NCBI RefSeq assembly: GCF_019320115.1
Contig: NC_089581.1
Location: forward strand, 95,678,269-95,742,268
DNA length: 64,000 bases
Direction: 5' to 3'
Source: Miscanthus floridulus
Taxonomy: Eukaryota; Streptophyta; Magnoliopsida; Poales; Poaceae
Shown: in pieces, positions 41,406-53,670 of the stretch
Position numbering within the stretch: position 1 is the stretch's first letter
Layout: each line of letters begins with the position of its first letter
Notes under the pieces: model-generated
Database searches by the model: none
The model's input: the letters and a program-made list of their open reading frames with translations, nothing else
Told to the model about the DNA's origin: nothing
Program-made: the position numbers and the translations under genes

Positions 41406-43224
41406 TGAAAGCTCTAGTTTGGTTTTGGTGAATTGATAAAACTCTAAGTGTTAACCTAGTTTATCAAGTGATCATGAGATAGGTAACACACTTCAAGTGG
41501 AGAAGCTAATGAAGATCATAGCATGACAATGGTGATGGCATGACGATGATCAATGACTTAAACTTGAAAAGAAGAAAGAGAAAAATAAAAAGCTCAAGGC
41601 AAAGGTATAACTTGTAGGAGCTGTTTTGTTTTGGTGATCAAGACACTTAGAGAGTGTGATCACATTTAGGTTTGATAGCCGTACTATTAAGAGGGGTGAA
41701 ACTCGTATCGGAATGCGGTTATCAAAGTGCCACTAGATGCTCTAACTCATTGCATATGCATTTAGGATCTAGTGGAGTGCTAACACCCTTGAAAATGTTT
41801 GTGAAAATACGCTAACACATGTGCACAAGGTGATACACTTGGTGGTTGGCATATTTGAGCAAGGGTGGAGAAGTTAGATGTGAAATAAAGTTGGTCGCAA
41901 TGATGCTGGTGTCGGTTAACTGACCGGACGCTGGGTCGCTCTGCGATCGGACACTAAAGGGCTATGTCCGGTCATGTTGTCGATCAGCATAGTAATTAGG
42001 GTTAAGCATCAGACGCTGGGCTGTGTCCGGTCAAGCATGACCGGACACATTCGATCGGCACAAACATGTTTTGGACCCTTACTATAAACGACCGGACGCT
42101 GAGGGTCCAGCGACCGGTCAGCTCTGTCGGAGCATTCGGCCAATATTTCGACCATTGAGATCAATCATTAACAGTTGAACACAGAAGACATGCGGCCGCC
42201 ATCGGGCGACCGGACGCTGAGGAGCAGTGTCCGGTCAGTTGGACCAGAGCGTCCGGTCAGCCCGTGTCATGCCTAATGAAGGAGTATAATGGCTCTATTT
42301 CATGGGGGCTTCTATTTAAGCCCTATGGCCGGCTATGGCTCATATCTTTGGCCATTTTCATTGACATAGCAACCTTGTGAGCCTATCCAAAGCCCTCCCA
42401 CTCATCTCCATCATTGATTCATCATCATAGTGAGATTGGGAGTGAATCCAAGTGCATTACTTAAGTGTTTGCATCTAGAGGCACTTGGTGTTCATGTTTC
42501 GCTATGGATTTCACTTGTTACTCTTGGTGGTTGCTGCCACCTAGATGGCTTGGAGCAGCGAGGATCGTTGAGCGGAGGGTGGTGATTGTCTCTAGCTCCG
42601 ATCGTGGTGATTGTAAGAGGTTCTTGACCTTTCCCCGGCGGAGCGCCAAAAGGTACTCTAGTGCATCATGGCTTGTGTGATCCTCATCTTGTGTTGGTTG
42701 TGCGGCACCCTATTGAGGGTTTGGCATGTAAAGCCAATTAGCACGTGAACCTCCAAGTGAGTGAATCGCCACAACGAGAAGTAGCTTACCGGTAAGTAAG
42801 TGAACCTCGGTAAAAATCATTGTGTTTATCCTTTGATTCCGAGGTGATTAGTCTTCATTGATATTGATTCTTATAATTGATTGGTTCACTCCTTGACATG
42901 GCGGTATAACTATCTTGCTTATTCTCTTTACATTACTGCAAACTAGGTGTCAAGCTCTTTAGTATAGCTAGTTATGAGAGCTTGCTTGTTTGGTTGGTGT
43001 GACTCTTTAGTTAGCTTTTGAGAGCACACTAACATAGAATAGTGTCATAACTTTTATGTGAATAGACACTATCTAAACTAGAATTGTGATAGGTGGCTTG
43101 CATTTTGAGTAGGCTAGCGCAACACTTGCTTCGCCTCATAATTGTCTAACCTTTAGTTAAGTGTTGTTGTAGAAGTTTTTATTAGGCTATTTACCCCCCC
43201 CCCTCTAGCCATTAGGACCTTTTA
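41406..43224 (+). repeat. 5' LTR of the nested Copia
   Basis: The LTR contains the dense GACCGGACGC/CCGGTCAG motif cluster at about 41920-42260. Downstream lies GGCTATGGCTCATATCTTTGG, then a CCCCCCCCC tract near the end. A short open frame (42465-42680) recurs in the other LTR but is not a gene. Confidence 0.92.
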
Positions 43225-43281
43225 AGTGGTATCGGAGCCAAGGTCACCATGATTTGAGGCTTAACAACCTTATTTATAAAA

Positions 43282-45381
43282 ATGGCTCAAATCAACAACA
43301 CCAAGAAACCACCCCAATTTGATGGCACAAATTATCCTTATTGGAAGTCAAAGATGACCACACACATCAAGTCAATCAATAGAAAGGTGTGGAAGGTGGT
43401 AGAAACCAAAATTAAGATTGGTGATCCGGAGAATCCCACCACGGCTAAAGAAGTACTTCTCCAAAATAATGATATTGCTCTAAGTGCTATTCATGATGCA
43501 ATTGATGAGAGAACATTTGAGTAAATCAAGAATATTAAGATGGCTCATGAGGCTTGGAAGAAGTTGGAAGAATCATTTGAGGGCACTCAAGCCATGAAGG
43601 GTGCAAAGGCTTACATTCTCAAAGAAAAGTTTGTAAGTTTCAAGATGAAGGATGATGACAGTGTGTCGGAAATGTTCCATAGGCTTCAAGTGCTTATCAA
43701 TAATCTCAAAGCACTTGGAGAAGAAGTGAAGGATAAGGACTTCTCCCACAAGTTCTTGAGATGCTTACCCTTAAGATTTGGTACATTGGTCACTATTCTA
43801 GTGAGGAGTGGTTTGGACACCATGACACCAAACTAAGTGTTGGGAGATATAATGACCAATAATACTTATAGAGATGATGATGAGAAGGAAGAAAAGAAGG
43901 AGAAGAAAGATGAGAAGAAGGATGAGAAGAAGGATGAGAAGAAGAAGAAGAGTGTGGCATTCAAAGCCACATCATCCAAGGGCAAAGCAAAGCAAGAAAC
44001 ATCAAGTGAAGAAGATAAATCATGGGATGATGATGATGATGAAAAGATGGCTCTATTTGTCAATAGATTTGGCAAGTTCATGGTGAAGAAGGGCTACCGT
44101 GCTAGAAGAAAGAAGTCTTCATCCAAGAACAAAGAAGAGTCAAGAAGGTGCTTCAAGTGTGGAAGCAAAGATCATCTTGTTGCTCAATGCCCATACAATA
44201 GTGACAATGATGATGACAACAAAAAGAATAAGAAGAAGGACAAGAAGGAAAAGAAAGAGAAGAAGGACAAGATGGCCTTCAAGAAGAAGAAGGATGGTTC
44301 ATATGTAGTCACTTGGGATAGTGATGCTTCCTCAAATGATGATGATGATGATAGTGATGATCACAAGACCACTAAGAAGAAGGTTCTTGCAAGTATTGCC
44401 ATTAATGAGAAGCCTTCTCTCTTCGAATCTTCATCATGCTTCATGGCTAAGGCCACTAAGGTACAATCTTGTGATGATGAAAGTGATGAAGAACATGTTG
44501 ATGATAATGAACATGAAAATGAAAATGATAGTGATAGTGATGATGATGAACCTACTAAGGATGAATTAATTAACATGCTAGAAGATGCTAGAGAACACTT
44601 TGATATCAAGAGAAGGGAATGCAAAAGCTTACGTAAGGAACTAAAAGCCCTTAAGCAAGCCTTTGATGAGCTCAATGCATCTCATAAGAGGCTAGAGGAA
44701 GCCAATGAGAAGCTTGGCAAAGCTCACAAAAAGCTTGAAAAAGCTCATTCCACTTTGCTTAATGAACAAGATAAAGAGAAGTATGTTGAAACTTGTGATG
44801 TAGGTGTAACTTGTGATTTAATTGATACATCACTATCTATGCCTATCATTATTGCTACTACTAATCCTTCTTGTAGTACTTCCACTTCTACCTCATCTAG
44901 TAGTGATGATCTCACTTGTGACACCTCACTAGTAGTTAAGAATGAGAACCTCAAGAAGGAGGTCAATAAGCTCACTCACACCTTAGCTAAAGCTTATGGT
45001 GGTGAGGACCGCTTGCTTATATGCTTGGGTAGCCAAAGAGCTTCTCTCTACAAAGTGGAATTAGGCTATACCCCTAAGAAAGGCAAAGCGGCCTTTGCTC
45101 CTCACATGATTAGTTTTGTGAAGAACAACGGTCGGTTTTGCACTAGTTGCAAGCAAGTGGGTCACAAAGAGCAAGAATGCAAAAACAAGAGCAAAAATGC
45201 TAATGTATCCTCCATTAAGCTTGATTCATGCTATATGCTTACTAAGGGTACAAATGGTGTGAAGGCTAAGTTCAATGGTAAACCATGGATGGGCTCAAAG
45301 AAGAAAGCCATTTGGGTACCAAAGAGCTTAGTAACTAACCTTCAAGGACCCAAGCAAGTTTGGGTACCTAAAAAGAATTGA
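43282..45381 (+). pseudogene. Copia gag (SIRE type) with two internal stops
   Basis: The frame is continuous from MAQINNTKKPPQFDGTNYPYW to a terminal TGA, except for TAA stops at 43522-43524 and near 43834. The N-terminal part has the DUF4219/UBN2 gag signature (KMTTHIKSINRKVWK; YILKEKFVSFKMKDDDSVSEMF). A highly charged Lys/Glu/Asp-rich region follows, then a CFKCGSKDHLVAQC knuckle near 44150-44190 and a second CTSCKQVGHKEQEC knuckle near 45138-45180. A coiled-coil-like stretch (about 44580-44770) lies between them. The protein packaged the element RNA in life. Confidence 0.88.
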
Positions 45382-45389
45382 TCTTCCTT

Positions 45390-46917
45390 TGTAGATCAAT
45401 TACAAAGCTGGAGGAAGGCATTGAGTTCTTGATAGTGAGTGCACTCAACACATGACCGGTGATGCAAGTATGTTCAACTCAATCAACACCAATGGCAATG
45501 ATGGTTATGATAGTATCACATTTGGTGACAATGGCAAAGGCAAGGTCAAAGGGCTTGGTAAGATTGCAATATCCAATGACATGAGCATATCCAATGTGTT
45601 GCTAGTAGAGAGCTTGAACTTCAATTTGTTATCCATAGCTCAATTATGTGATCTTGGATTCAAATACATATTTGGAGTAGATGATGTAGAGATCATAAGT
45701 GTAGATGGCTCTAACTTGATCTTCAAAGGCTTTAGATATGAGAATCTATACTTGGTTGATTTCAATGCTAGTGAAGCTAGATTATCTACATGCTTGTTCA
45801 CTAAGTCTAGCATGGGTTGGTTATGGCATAGGAGGCTTGGTCATGTTGGAATGAAACAATTGAATAGATTGGTTAAGCATAACTTAGTTAAAAGCTTGAA
45901 AGATGTTGTGTTTGAAAAGGATAAGCTTTGTAGTTCTTGTCAAGCCAGCAAACAAGTTGGAAACACTAATCCTAAGAAAAGCATGATGAGCACTAGTAAA
46001 GCATTTGAGTTATTGCACATGGACTTGTTTGGGCCAACATAATATACTAGCATTGGTGGTAATAAATATGGCTTTGTGATAGTGGATGATTACACTAGAT
46101 ACACATGGGTATTCTTTCTAGTGGACAAAAGTGATGTATTTGCAACATTCAAATCATTTATCAAAGGCATTGACAATGAGTTTGAAACAACCATCAAGTG
46201 AGTTAGAAGTGACAATGGTAGTGAGTTCAAAAACACTAGAATTGATGAGTTGTATGATGAATTTGGAATTAGACATCAATTCTCGACCAAGTACACACCT
46301 CAATCAAATGGCCTTGTTGAGAGAAAGAATAGAACACTCATTGATATGGCAAGGTCTATGCTTAATGAGTACAATGTGAGTCAATCTTTTTGGGCCGAAG
46401 CTATCAACACGGCTTGCTATTGTAGCAACCGCCTCTATTGTCACCCATTGAAAGAGAAGACACCATATGAGCTCTTGAATGGTAGAAAGCCCAACATTAC
46501 ATATTTTTGGGTCTTTGGTTGCAAATGCTATATCTTGAAGAAAGGCACAAGATTGGGTAAGTTTGATAAGAAATGTGATGAATGATTTCTACTTGGCTAT
46601 TCCACCACAAGCAAAGCATATAGAGTTTGGAATTTGGATAATGGTACTCTTGAGGAGGTTCATGATGTTGAATTTGATGAAACCAAGGGTTCACATGTAG
46701 AAGATGAGAACTTGGAACATGTTAGAGGCATTCAACTTTCAAATGCCATGAAGAACATGGATATTGATGAATTGAGGCCTAGACAAGTGAATGATGATGA
46801 AGATGATCAAGTGCAAGTGCTCTCTAACTCAAATGTGCAAGATGATACAAATCAAGTTAGTGCAAGTGGATCTCATGATAATGAACAAGATCAAGTGGCT
46901 AGTACATCATCTCAACC
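45390..46917 (+). pseudogene. Copia protease and integrase remnant
   Basis: The pol frame (a different frame from gag) opens with LDSECTQHMTGD near 45430-45460, where the family has Asp-Ser-Gly; the catalytic Gly is Glu here. The pre-integrase zinc motif WLWHRRLGHVGM follows (about 45820-45855) with CSSCQASKQ. The integrase core is seen as VIVDDYTRYTWVFF, VRSDNGSEFK and YTPQSNGLVERKNR. Stops lie at about 46040, 46199 and 46583. The acidic linker after integrase ends at a Gypsy insertion near 46918. Confidence 0.87.
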
Positions 46918-48352
46918 TGTGGAGGTATTAACCACTATACCCTTACGGCTAGGCTTGGGCCGGCCCAGATCAGGGGGTCCGGTCCACTGGAAGACGACAC
47001 GTGGCTCGGCCAACCTGTTCGGAGTCCCGCACAAGGAGTCAAGGCAGATTTGGAGATCAAGCAAGATCTTGGTCGGTTAGAATAGGAATCCTTATCCGGC
47101 CACCTATGGCAATTGTAACTGGCTAGAATTAGTTTCTAGATCTGTAACCCTGCCCCCCGAACTATATAAGGCGAGCAGGGGACCCCTCTAAAAAACATCT
47201 CTCATTGACATACAACAATACAATCAGACACAGGACATAGGTATTACGCCTTCTTGGTAGTCGAACCTAGATAAAACCTTGTGTATGTCTTACGTCACCA
47301 TCTTATTTGTGGCTTGTGCATCTGTCTACCGACAATCTACTACCTTGGGCATACCCCTAGGTAGACTACCGACCATATTTCATCGATAGTGGCATGCCAG
47401 GTAGGGGGTGTGCGTACTGCTCTCCAAGCGAACAAGATGGTCATCATCCCTGGCTCCATGGCTACACTGAATGGCCTCACGTTCACCGTCGGTCAGATCA
47501 CCTGGACCACCGACTCCAACGACTTCAGCGCCATGACCACGGAGGAGGTGCGGATTCAATCTGCGTCGATCGCTGCTTCACCTACACCGGCTACAGCTCT
47601 GACCACGGTGGATATGGCTCCAACCACGGTGGATATGGCTCCAACCATGGTGGATACGGCTCCAACCATGGTACATCTGGCTCCGATCACGCCTGCATCA
47701 TCTTTAGCCATGCCAATAACCCGTCATCCGCTTCCTCACTACAAAGGGAAGTAGATCGACAACACCGACCTGCTCGACTCCATCGATCGGGTCAGCGCTA
47801 AACTTGCTGAAACCCTAGCTCTGGTAAGTTCGATTCAAAGTCAACCTAATGAGCAGGTAACCGCAACCCATAATAGATCTACCTGACTAGCTCAGGCCAG
47901 TTGTCCTGCATGACTCGGTACAGATCTCGTGGTCACATCTACTCCTGAAGGGCTCTCCACTCGTCGCTGGCCAGCCTCCACAATGGGTCTCCAGCTCTCC
48001 GAGCATGAAGCCTCGATGGAGAACTACTAGGCCTAGGCCTATGGCCTATGAAACACTGCCTCCAACTACGCGTACAATATACAACGCCACTCGGATCTGT
48101 GTTTTATACATCGACCTCGGCCGAAGCCTCGCAACTTCATCAACATGATCCGAATTGAGGATTATCAAGAAGGATCCGTCCACATAGTCCAAGAGGGTGA
48201 CTCCAGCTCCTCGTCTAGCATCGCATCTAATGCCTCTATCCACACCGAGCTCTAGCATCACGACGATGAAGGCATCGGATACGATCTGGATATCCTAGAT
48301 CACGCCCCGGGGTTCTCACAATTCCTATCTTTCCCACCAAGGCGAGGGGATT
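46918..48352 (+). mobile_element. Truncated Gypsy 5' LTR and leader inside Copia pol
   Basis: Between the Copia integrase and RT lies foreign GC-richer sequence. It has an LTR-like end with TATATAAGGCGAGCAGGGGAC (near 47162) and ACCATATTTCATCGATAG (near 47370). Directly after comes TGGCATGCCAGGTAGGGGG (47391 on), the start-of-internal-region motif of many grass Gypsy elements. A short gag-like frame (47389-47754) contains about three 24-bp repeats encoding TVDMAPT-like units. No 3' LTR and no pol are present, so it is a broken copy. Exact edges are uncertain because both junctions lack a clear duplication. Confidence 0.7.
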
Positions 48353-50127
48353 TGATCAGTGTTGTCAGTAATGATGAACCACCAGTAGTTGGTGAAACAG
48401 AACAAGAAAGGATTGCACGCGAAGCTACCAATGATCAAGCAAATGCAAACAATCAAGTTCCAATCCTCCAACCAACCAAGGTTGCAAGAGATCATCCTTT
48501 GGACACTATAATTGGAGATATTTCAAGAGGTGTATAAACAAGATCAAGATTGGCATCATTTTGTGAACACTTCTCATTTGTGTCATCTATTAAACCAAAG
48601 AAGATAGATGAAGCTTTGAAGGATGTTGATTGGGTGAATGCTATGCATGAAGAATTGAATAACTTCACAAGAAATCAAGTATAGGAATTAGTAGAAAGAC
48701 CAAAGGAACACAATGTGATTGGAACCAAATGGGTCTTTGGAAACAAGCAAGATCAAAATGGGATAGTAGTAAGGAACAAAGCAAGATTAGTAGCACAAGG
48801 CTATACATAAGTTGAAGGTCTTGACTTTGGAGAAACATATGTCCCGGTTGCTAGATTGGAAGCAATAAGAATCTTGCTAGCCTATGCTTGTGCTCACAAT
48901 ATCAAGCTCTATCAAATGGATGTTAAGAGTGCATTTCTCAATGGCTACATCAATGAAGAAGTATATGTTGAGCAACCTCCTGGTTTTGAAGATGATAAGA
49001 AGCCCAACCATGTATACAAGTTGAAGAAGGCATTATATGGCTTGAAGCAAGCACCTAGAGCATGGTATGAGAGATTGAGGGATTTCCTCCTCTCTAAAGA
49101 ATTCACAATGGACAAGGTTGACACCACTCTTTTCATCAAGAAGATTGGAAAAGATCTATTTGTATTGCAAATCTATGTTGATGACATCATATTTGGATCA
49201 ACCAATTAAGAATTTTGTGATGAGTTTGGAAAGATGATGGCTAATGAGTTTGAGATGTCCATGATTGGAGAGTTGAGTTACTTCCTTGGGCTTCAAATCA
49301 AGCAATTGAAGAATGGCACATTTGTGAGTCAAGGCAAGTACATTAAGGACATGATCAAGAAGTTTGGCATGATTGATAGCAAAGTCATTAGCACACCAAT
49401 GGGAACAAATGGCAACTTGGATAGTAATGCAAGTGGAAATATGGTGGATCAAAAATTGTATCGGTCTATGATTGGAAGCCTACTCTATGTGACCGCATCA
49501 AGGCTGGATGTCATGTTTAGTGTATGCATGTGTGCAAGATTTTAAGCCTCACCAAGAGAAAGTCATTTAAAGGCTACAAAGAGAATATTGAGGTACTTGA
49601 AGCATACACCAAATGTTGGTTTGTGGTTTCCCAAAGGAGCAAAGTTTGAGCTAGTTGGTTACTCTGACTCAGATTATACGGGATGCAAGGTTGAAAGAAA
49701 GAGCACTTCAAGCATATGTCAATTGTTGGGAAGATCACTTATTTCATGGTCATCAAAGAAGCAAAATAGTGTTGCATTATCAACCGCCGAAGCCGAATAC
49801 ATATCCGCCGGTAGTTGTTGTGCATAAGTACTTTGGATGAAGGCCACTTTGAGTGATTTTGGAATCAAGTTCAAGAAAGTGCCATTGCTATGTGATAATG
49901 AGAGTGCAATCAAATTGATAAACAATCTGGTTCAACATGCAAGAACAAAGCACATTGATGTCCGCCACCATTTCATAAGAGATCACCAACAAAAAGGGGA
50001 CATTTGCATTGAGAGTGTAGGCACCGAAGATCAACTTGCCGATATATTCACCAAGCCATTGGATGAGAAAAGGTTTTGCAAGCTAAGGAATGAGTTGAAC
50101 ATATTGGATTTCTCAAATATGTGTTGA
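48353..50127 (+). pseudogene. Copia reverse transcriptase and RNase H remnant
   Basis: A single frame runs through stops at about 48535, 48681, 48808, 49207, 49543 and 49825 to a final TGA. Motifs: [62 protein letters not shown] and the catalytic YVDDIIFG (about 49172-49195). RNase H follows with YSDSDYTGCKVERKSTS, SWSSKKQNSVALSTAEAEY and ARTKHIDVRHHFIRD. Five of the internal stops sit where the family has Gln or Trp codons. Length and order are otherwise complete. Confidence 0.9.
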
Positions 50128-51311
50128 TGCACCCCCACTCATATGACATGCCTCTCATTCGAGCAATCCAAGGTAAAAAGTTGATTGGCATGGCATACAT
50201 CCTTGCTAAAGACATGTTTAGTGCATCTAATCATATTTTCAATCTTATTAGTACCTTTCAAGTGGTTCTATTTTATTAGGCTCATTCATGAAAATCAAAT
50301 GATTTTGATGTCTATATGGTATCACTATTGCTTCTATGCTTGACTTGATCTAGTGATGGCATATGACATGTTTATGGGCTTGTAAACCTAGTGTTTAATC
50401 TAGAAAATGAACTATAAGTGTTTAACTCAACATGGTACAAGATAACCCTTATTTGGAGGTGTGAAGAAGCTTGTCCTTGGATCAAACCGAGTTAAATATC
50501 TTTGGCAAATAATCTAGATTGAACCAAATTTGGGAAAATGATCCTCACCCCATTGATTGACATTGATAATCTTGACCCTATAAGTAATACTATCTATATT
50601 TAGAACCTTTGTGGTTATTGGTGACAAAGGGGGAGAGAAACAAAGATAGTAGTAAAAATAGTGAAAAAAGGGGGAGAAATATCATAAAGAGAAATGAAAC
50701 ATAAAGGTATACTTGATATATGATATAGGGGGAGAAAAGTGAAAAATAAAAGGGATCAATTAAAATTTTGAGCACACAAGTAGGGGAGCAAGCTCATGAA
50801 CTTGTATGATGCATTTGAATGTGCATTTCATATGTTTGCTTGCATGGCATAAGTTTTAAAATTCAAAATATCCATGCTTGTGTGATATATGCTAGTTGTA
50901 AGATTGAATGATGAAATGAAATCACTAGATAACTTTCATTTCCAAGTAAGTCTTTACAAGTGGTATCTCTCCAAAGTATGTTTCCATGTGATATTGAGCT
51001 AACCATGGTGCTAAGGATGGTATATTGGTGCACTCCGATTGGTATCACGCTTTAAAGGTCCATCTTTTATACCTTAGCATTATTTGGTAGACATTGACTC
51101 CTATATTTCCTATCTAAGCATATGTGCAAGCTTCAATCCAAACTCTTAGCACATATGTAGGGGGAGCAATTGCTACCATTTGGGGTTCATGAAACTTGTC
51201 CATATCCTTTTACAAATGGTAAATATGCTTGGGCAAGCAACATGGATTCAATTGAATTTTATTTCATATCTTTGTATAAGGGTTGTCATCAATCACCAAA
51301 AAGGGGGAGAT
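50128..51311 (+). other. Copia 3' non-coding region with polypurine repeats
   Basis: No open frame of note is seen. AGGGGGAGA/AAGGGGGAG-type purine tracts recur at about 50628, 50670, 50730, 51158 and finally 51301-51310 beside the LTR. Such repeated tracts between RNase H and the 3' LTR are usual in SIRE-type elements. No envelope-like frame is recognisable here. Confidence 0.75.
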
Positions 51312-53131
51312 TGAAAGCTCTAGTTTGGTTTTGGTGAATTTATGAAACCCTAAGTGCTAACCTAGTTTATCAAGTGATCATGAGATAGGTAGCACACTTT
51401 AAGTGGAAAAGCTAATGAAGATCATAGCATGACAATGGTGATAGCATGGCGATGATCATGGGCTTAAACTTGAAAAGAAGAAAGAGAAAAACAAAAAGCT
51501 CAAGGCAAAGGTATAACTTGTAGGAGCTATTCTGTTTTGGTGATCAAGACACTTAGAGAGTGTGATCACATTTAGGTTTGATAGCCGTACTATTAAGAGG
51601 GGTGAAACTCGTATCGGAATGCGGTTATCAAAGTGTCACTAGATGCTCTAACTCATTGCATATGCATTTAGGATCTAGTGGAGTGCTAACACCCTTGAAA
51701 ATGTTTGTGAAAATACGCTAACACATGTGCACAAGGTGATACACTTGGTGGTTGGCACATTTGAGCAAGGATGGAGAAGTTAGATGTGAAATAGAGTTGG
51801 TCGCAATGATGCTGGCGTCGGTCAACTGACCGAACGCTGGGTCGCTCTGCGACCGGACGCAGAAGGGCTACGTCCGGTCATGTTGTTGGTCGACACAGTA
51901 ATTATGGTTAAGCACCAAATGCTAGGCTGTGTCCGGTCAAGCATGACCGGACGCATCCGGTCGGCAAAAACATGTTTTGGACCCTTACTGTAAATGACTG
52001 GACGCTAAGGGTCTAGCGTCCGGTCAGCTCTGTCAGAGTGTCCAGTCAACATTTCGACCGTTGAGATCAATCGTTCACAGTTGAATGCAGAAGACACGTG
52101 GCCGCCATCGGGCAACCGGACGCTGAGGAGCAGTGTTCGGTCAGTTGGACCGGAGCGTCCGGTCAGCCCGTGTCATGCCCAATGAAGGGGTATAATGGCT
52201 CTATTTCGTAGGGGGCTTCTATTTAAGCCCCATGGCCGGCTATGGCTCATATCTTTGGCCATTTTCATTGACATAGCAACCTTGTGAGCCTAGCCAAAGC
52301 CCTCCCACTCATCTCCATCATTGATTCATCATCATAGTGAGATTGGGAGTGAATCCAAGTGCATTGCTTGAGTGTTTGCATCTAGAGACACTTGGTGTTC
52401 GTGTTTCGCTATGGATTTCACTTGTTACTCTTGGTGGTTGCCGCCACCTAGATGGCTTGGAGCAGCGAGGATCGTTGAGCGGAGGGTGGTGATTGTCTCC
52501 GGCTCCGATCGTGGTGATTGTGAGGGGTTCTTGACCTTTCTCTGGTGGAGCGCCAAAAGGTACTCTAGTGGATTGCTCATGGCTTGTGTGATCCTCATCT
52601 TGTGTTGGTTGTGCGGCACCCTATTGAGGATTTGGCGTGTGAAGCCAATTAGCGCGTGAACCTCCAAGTGAGTGAATCGCCACAACGAGGAGTAGCTTGT
52701 CGGCAAGCAAGTGAACCTCGGTAAAAATCATTATGTTTATCCTTTGATTCCGAGGTGATTGGTCTTCATTGATATTGATTCTTGTAATTGATTGGTTCAC
52801 TCCTCGACACGGCGGTATAACTATCTTGCTTATTCTCTTTATATTACTGTAAACTAGGTGTCAAGCTCTTTAGTGTAGCTAGTTGTGAGAGCTTGCTTGG
52901 TTAGTTGGTGTGACTCTTTAGTTGGCTTTTGAGAGCACACTAACATAGAATAGTGTCATAACTTTTGTGTGAATAGACACTATCTAAACTAGAATTGTGG
53001 TAGGTGGCTTGTATTTTGAGTAGGCTAGCACAACACTTGCTTCGCCTCATAATTGTCTAACCTTTTGTTAAGTGTTGTTGTAGAAGTTTTTATTAGGCTA
53101 TTCACCCCCCTCTAGCCATTAGGACCTTTCA
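51312..53131 (+). repeat. 3' LTR of the nested Copia
   Basis: The 1,820-bp LTR matches 41406-43224 with scattered substitutions and keeps the GACCGGACGC cluster (about 51820-52170). It ends TAGCCATTAGGACCTTTCA at 53131. The boundary with the Gypsy leader is sharp. Confidence 0.92.
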
Positions 53132-53670
53132 CCGACCCCAACAAGGCAGGGGATAGATGAATCCAAAAAAATTTTCTAATCGATTTTGATATATGGAACG
53201 TTGAAATCTGAGTTCGTATGCGAAAACTAGATCAGTTTTACGAGCTGACTCTGAATTAGAGGACAAAACAGAAATAATACGCGCAAAATTGATCATGGCA
53301 GGAAGGATTTGATGGAAATAGTGAAGACAAGTATAACAAATTAGATGGCGTGGACTAGGATTTGATGGATATAAAGGAAACATAGCAAGACTTGAAGGTG
53401 TTTACGGATTATGATGAAAAACAAAGGGAAAAACACAAACTAGACTAAAAAACGATCTAAAACTAGCAACCAGAGCTTGACCTAGGGCACAAACTCAACC
53501 ACGCGACATAGAGACAAAATTGCATAGCACAACGAGGCTATAGGATAGGGAATATGTAGCAGTGTATATTTTTTTGGCTTTTTGTGGACTATAGGTAGTG
53601 CAAAAACCGTAACAATCTAAAGGGAAAAACAAAGTTATACCTAATGGGCAACAAGGTCTCTAATACCACT
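53132..53670 (-). other. Gypsy leader, part beside its 5' LTR
   Basis: Non-coding leader of the split Gypsy, ending in its primer-binding site on the minus strand. It is the other half of 40558-41405. Confidence 0.7.

Larger units (their letters stand above)
41406..53131 (+). mobile_element. SIRE/Maximus-type Copia retrotransposon nested in Gypsy
   Basis: LTRs at 41406-43224 and 51312-53131 (about 1.82 kb) begin TGAAAGCTCTAG and end AGGACCTTTCA (TTTTA in the left copy). A TGGTATCGGAGCC primer-binding site lies at 43227, and an AAAAAGGGGGAGA polypurine tract precedes the right LTR. A long acidic gag with CCHC knuckles, protease, integrase, RT and RNase H follow in Copia order. The 1.8-kb LTRs, long gag and long 3' non-coding stretch fit the SIRE lineage (inferred). 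Flanks CTAAC and CCGAC are only a partial target duplication. The pol frame carries many stops, so the element is dead. LTR divergence is about 4% over the first 370 bases by eye. Confidence 0.92.

Noticed and set aside
42465..42680. Open frame shared with 52372-52659, apparently a conserved small protein
   Set aside because: Both copies lie at the same place in the two LTRs of one element, so similarity reflects LTR identity and not protein conservation.
47389..47754. Frame with TVDMAPT repeats as a possible host gene
   Set aside because: It starts directly at a Gypsy start-of-internal-region motif and is best explained as the broken leader or gag of that element.
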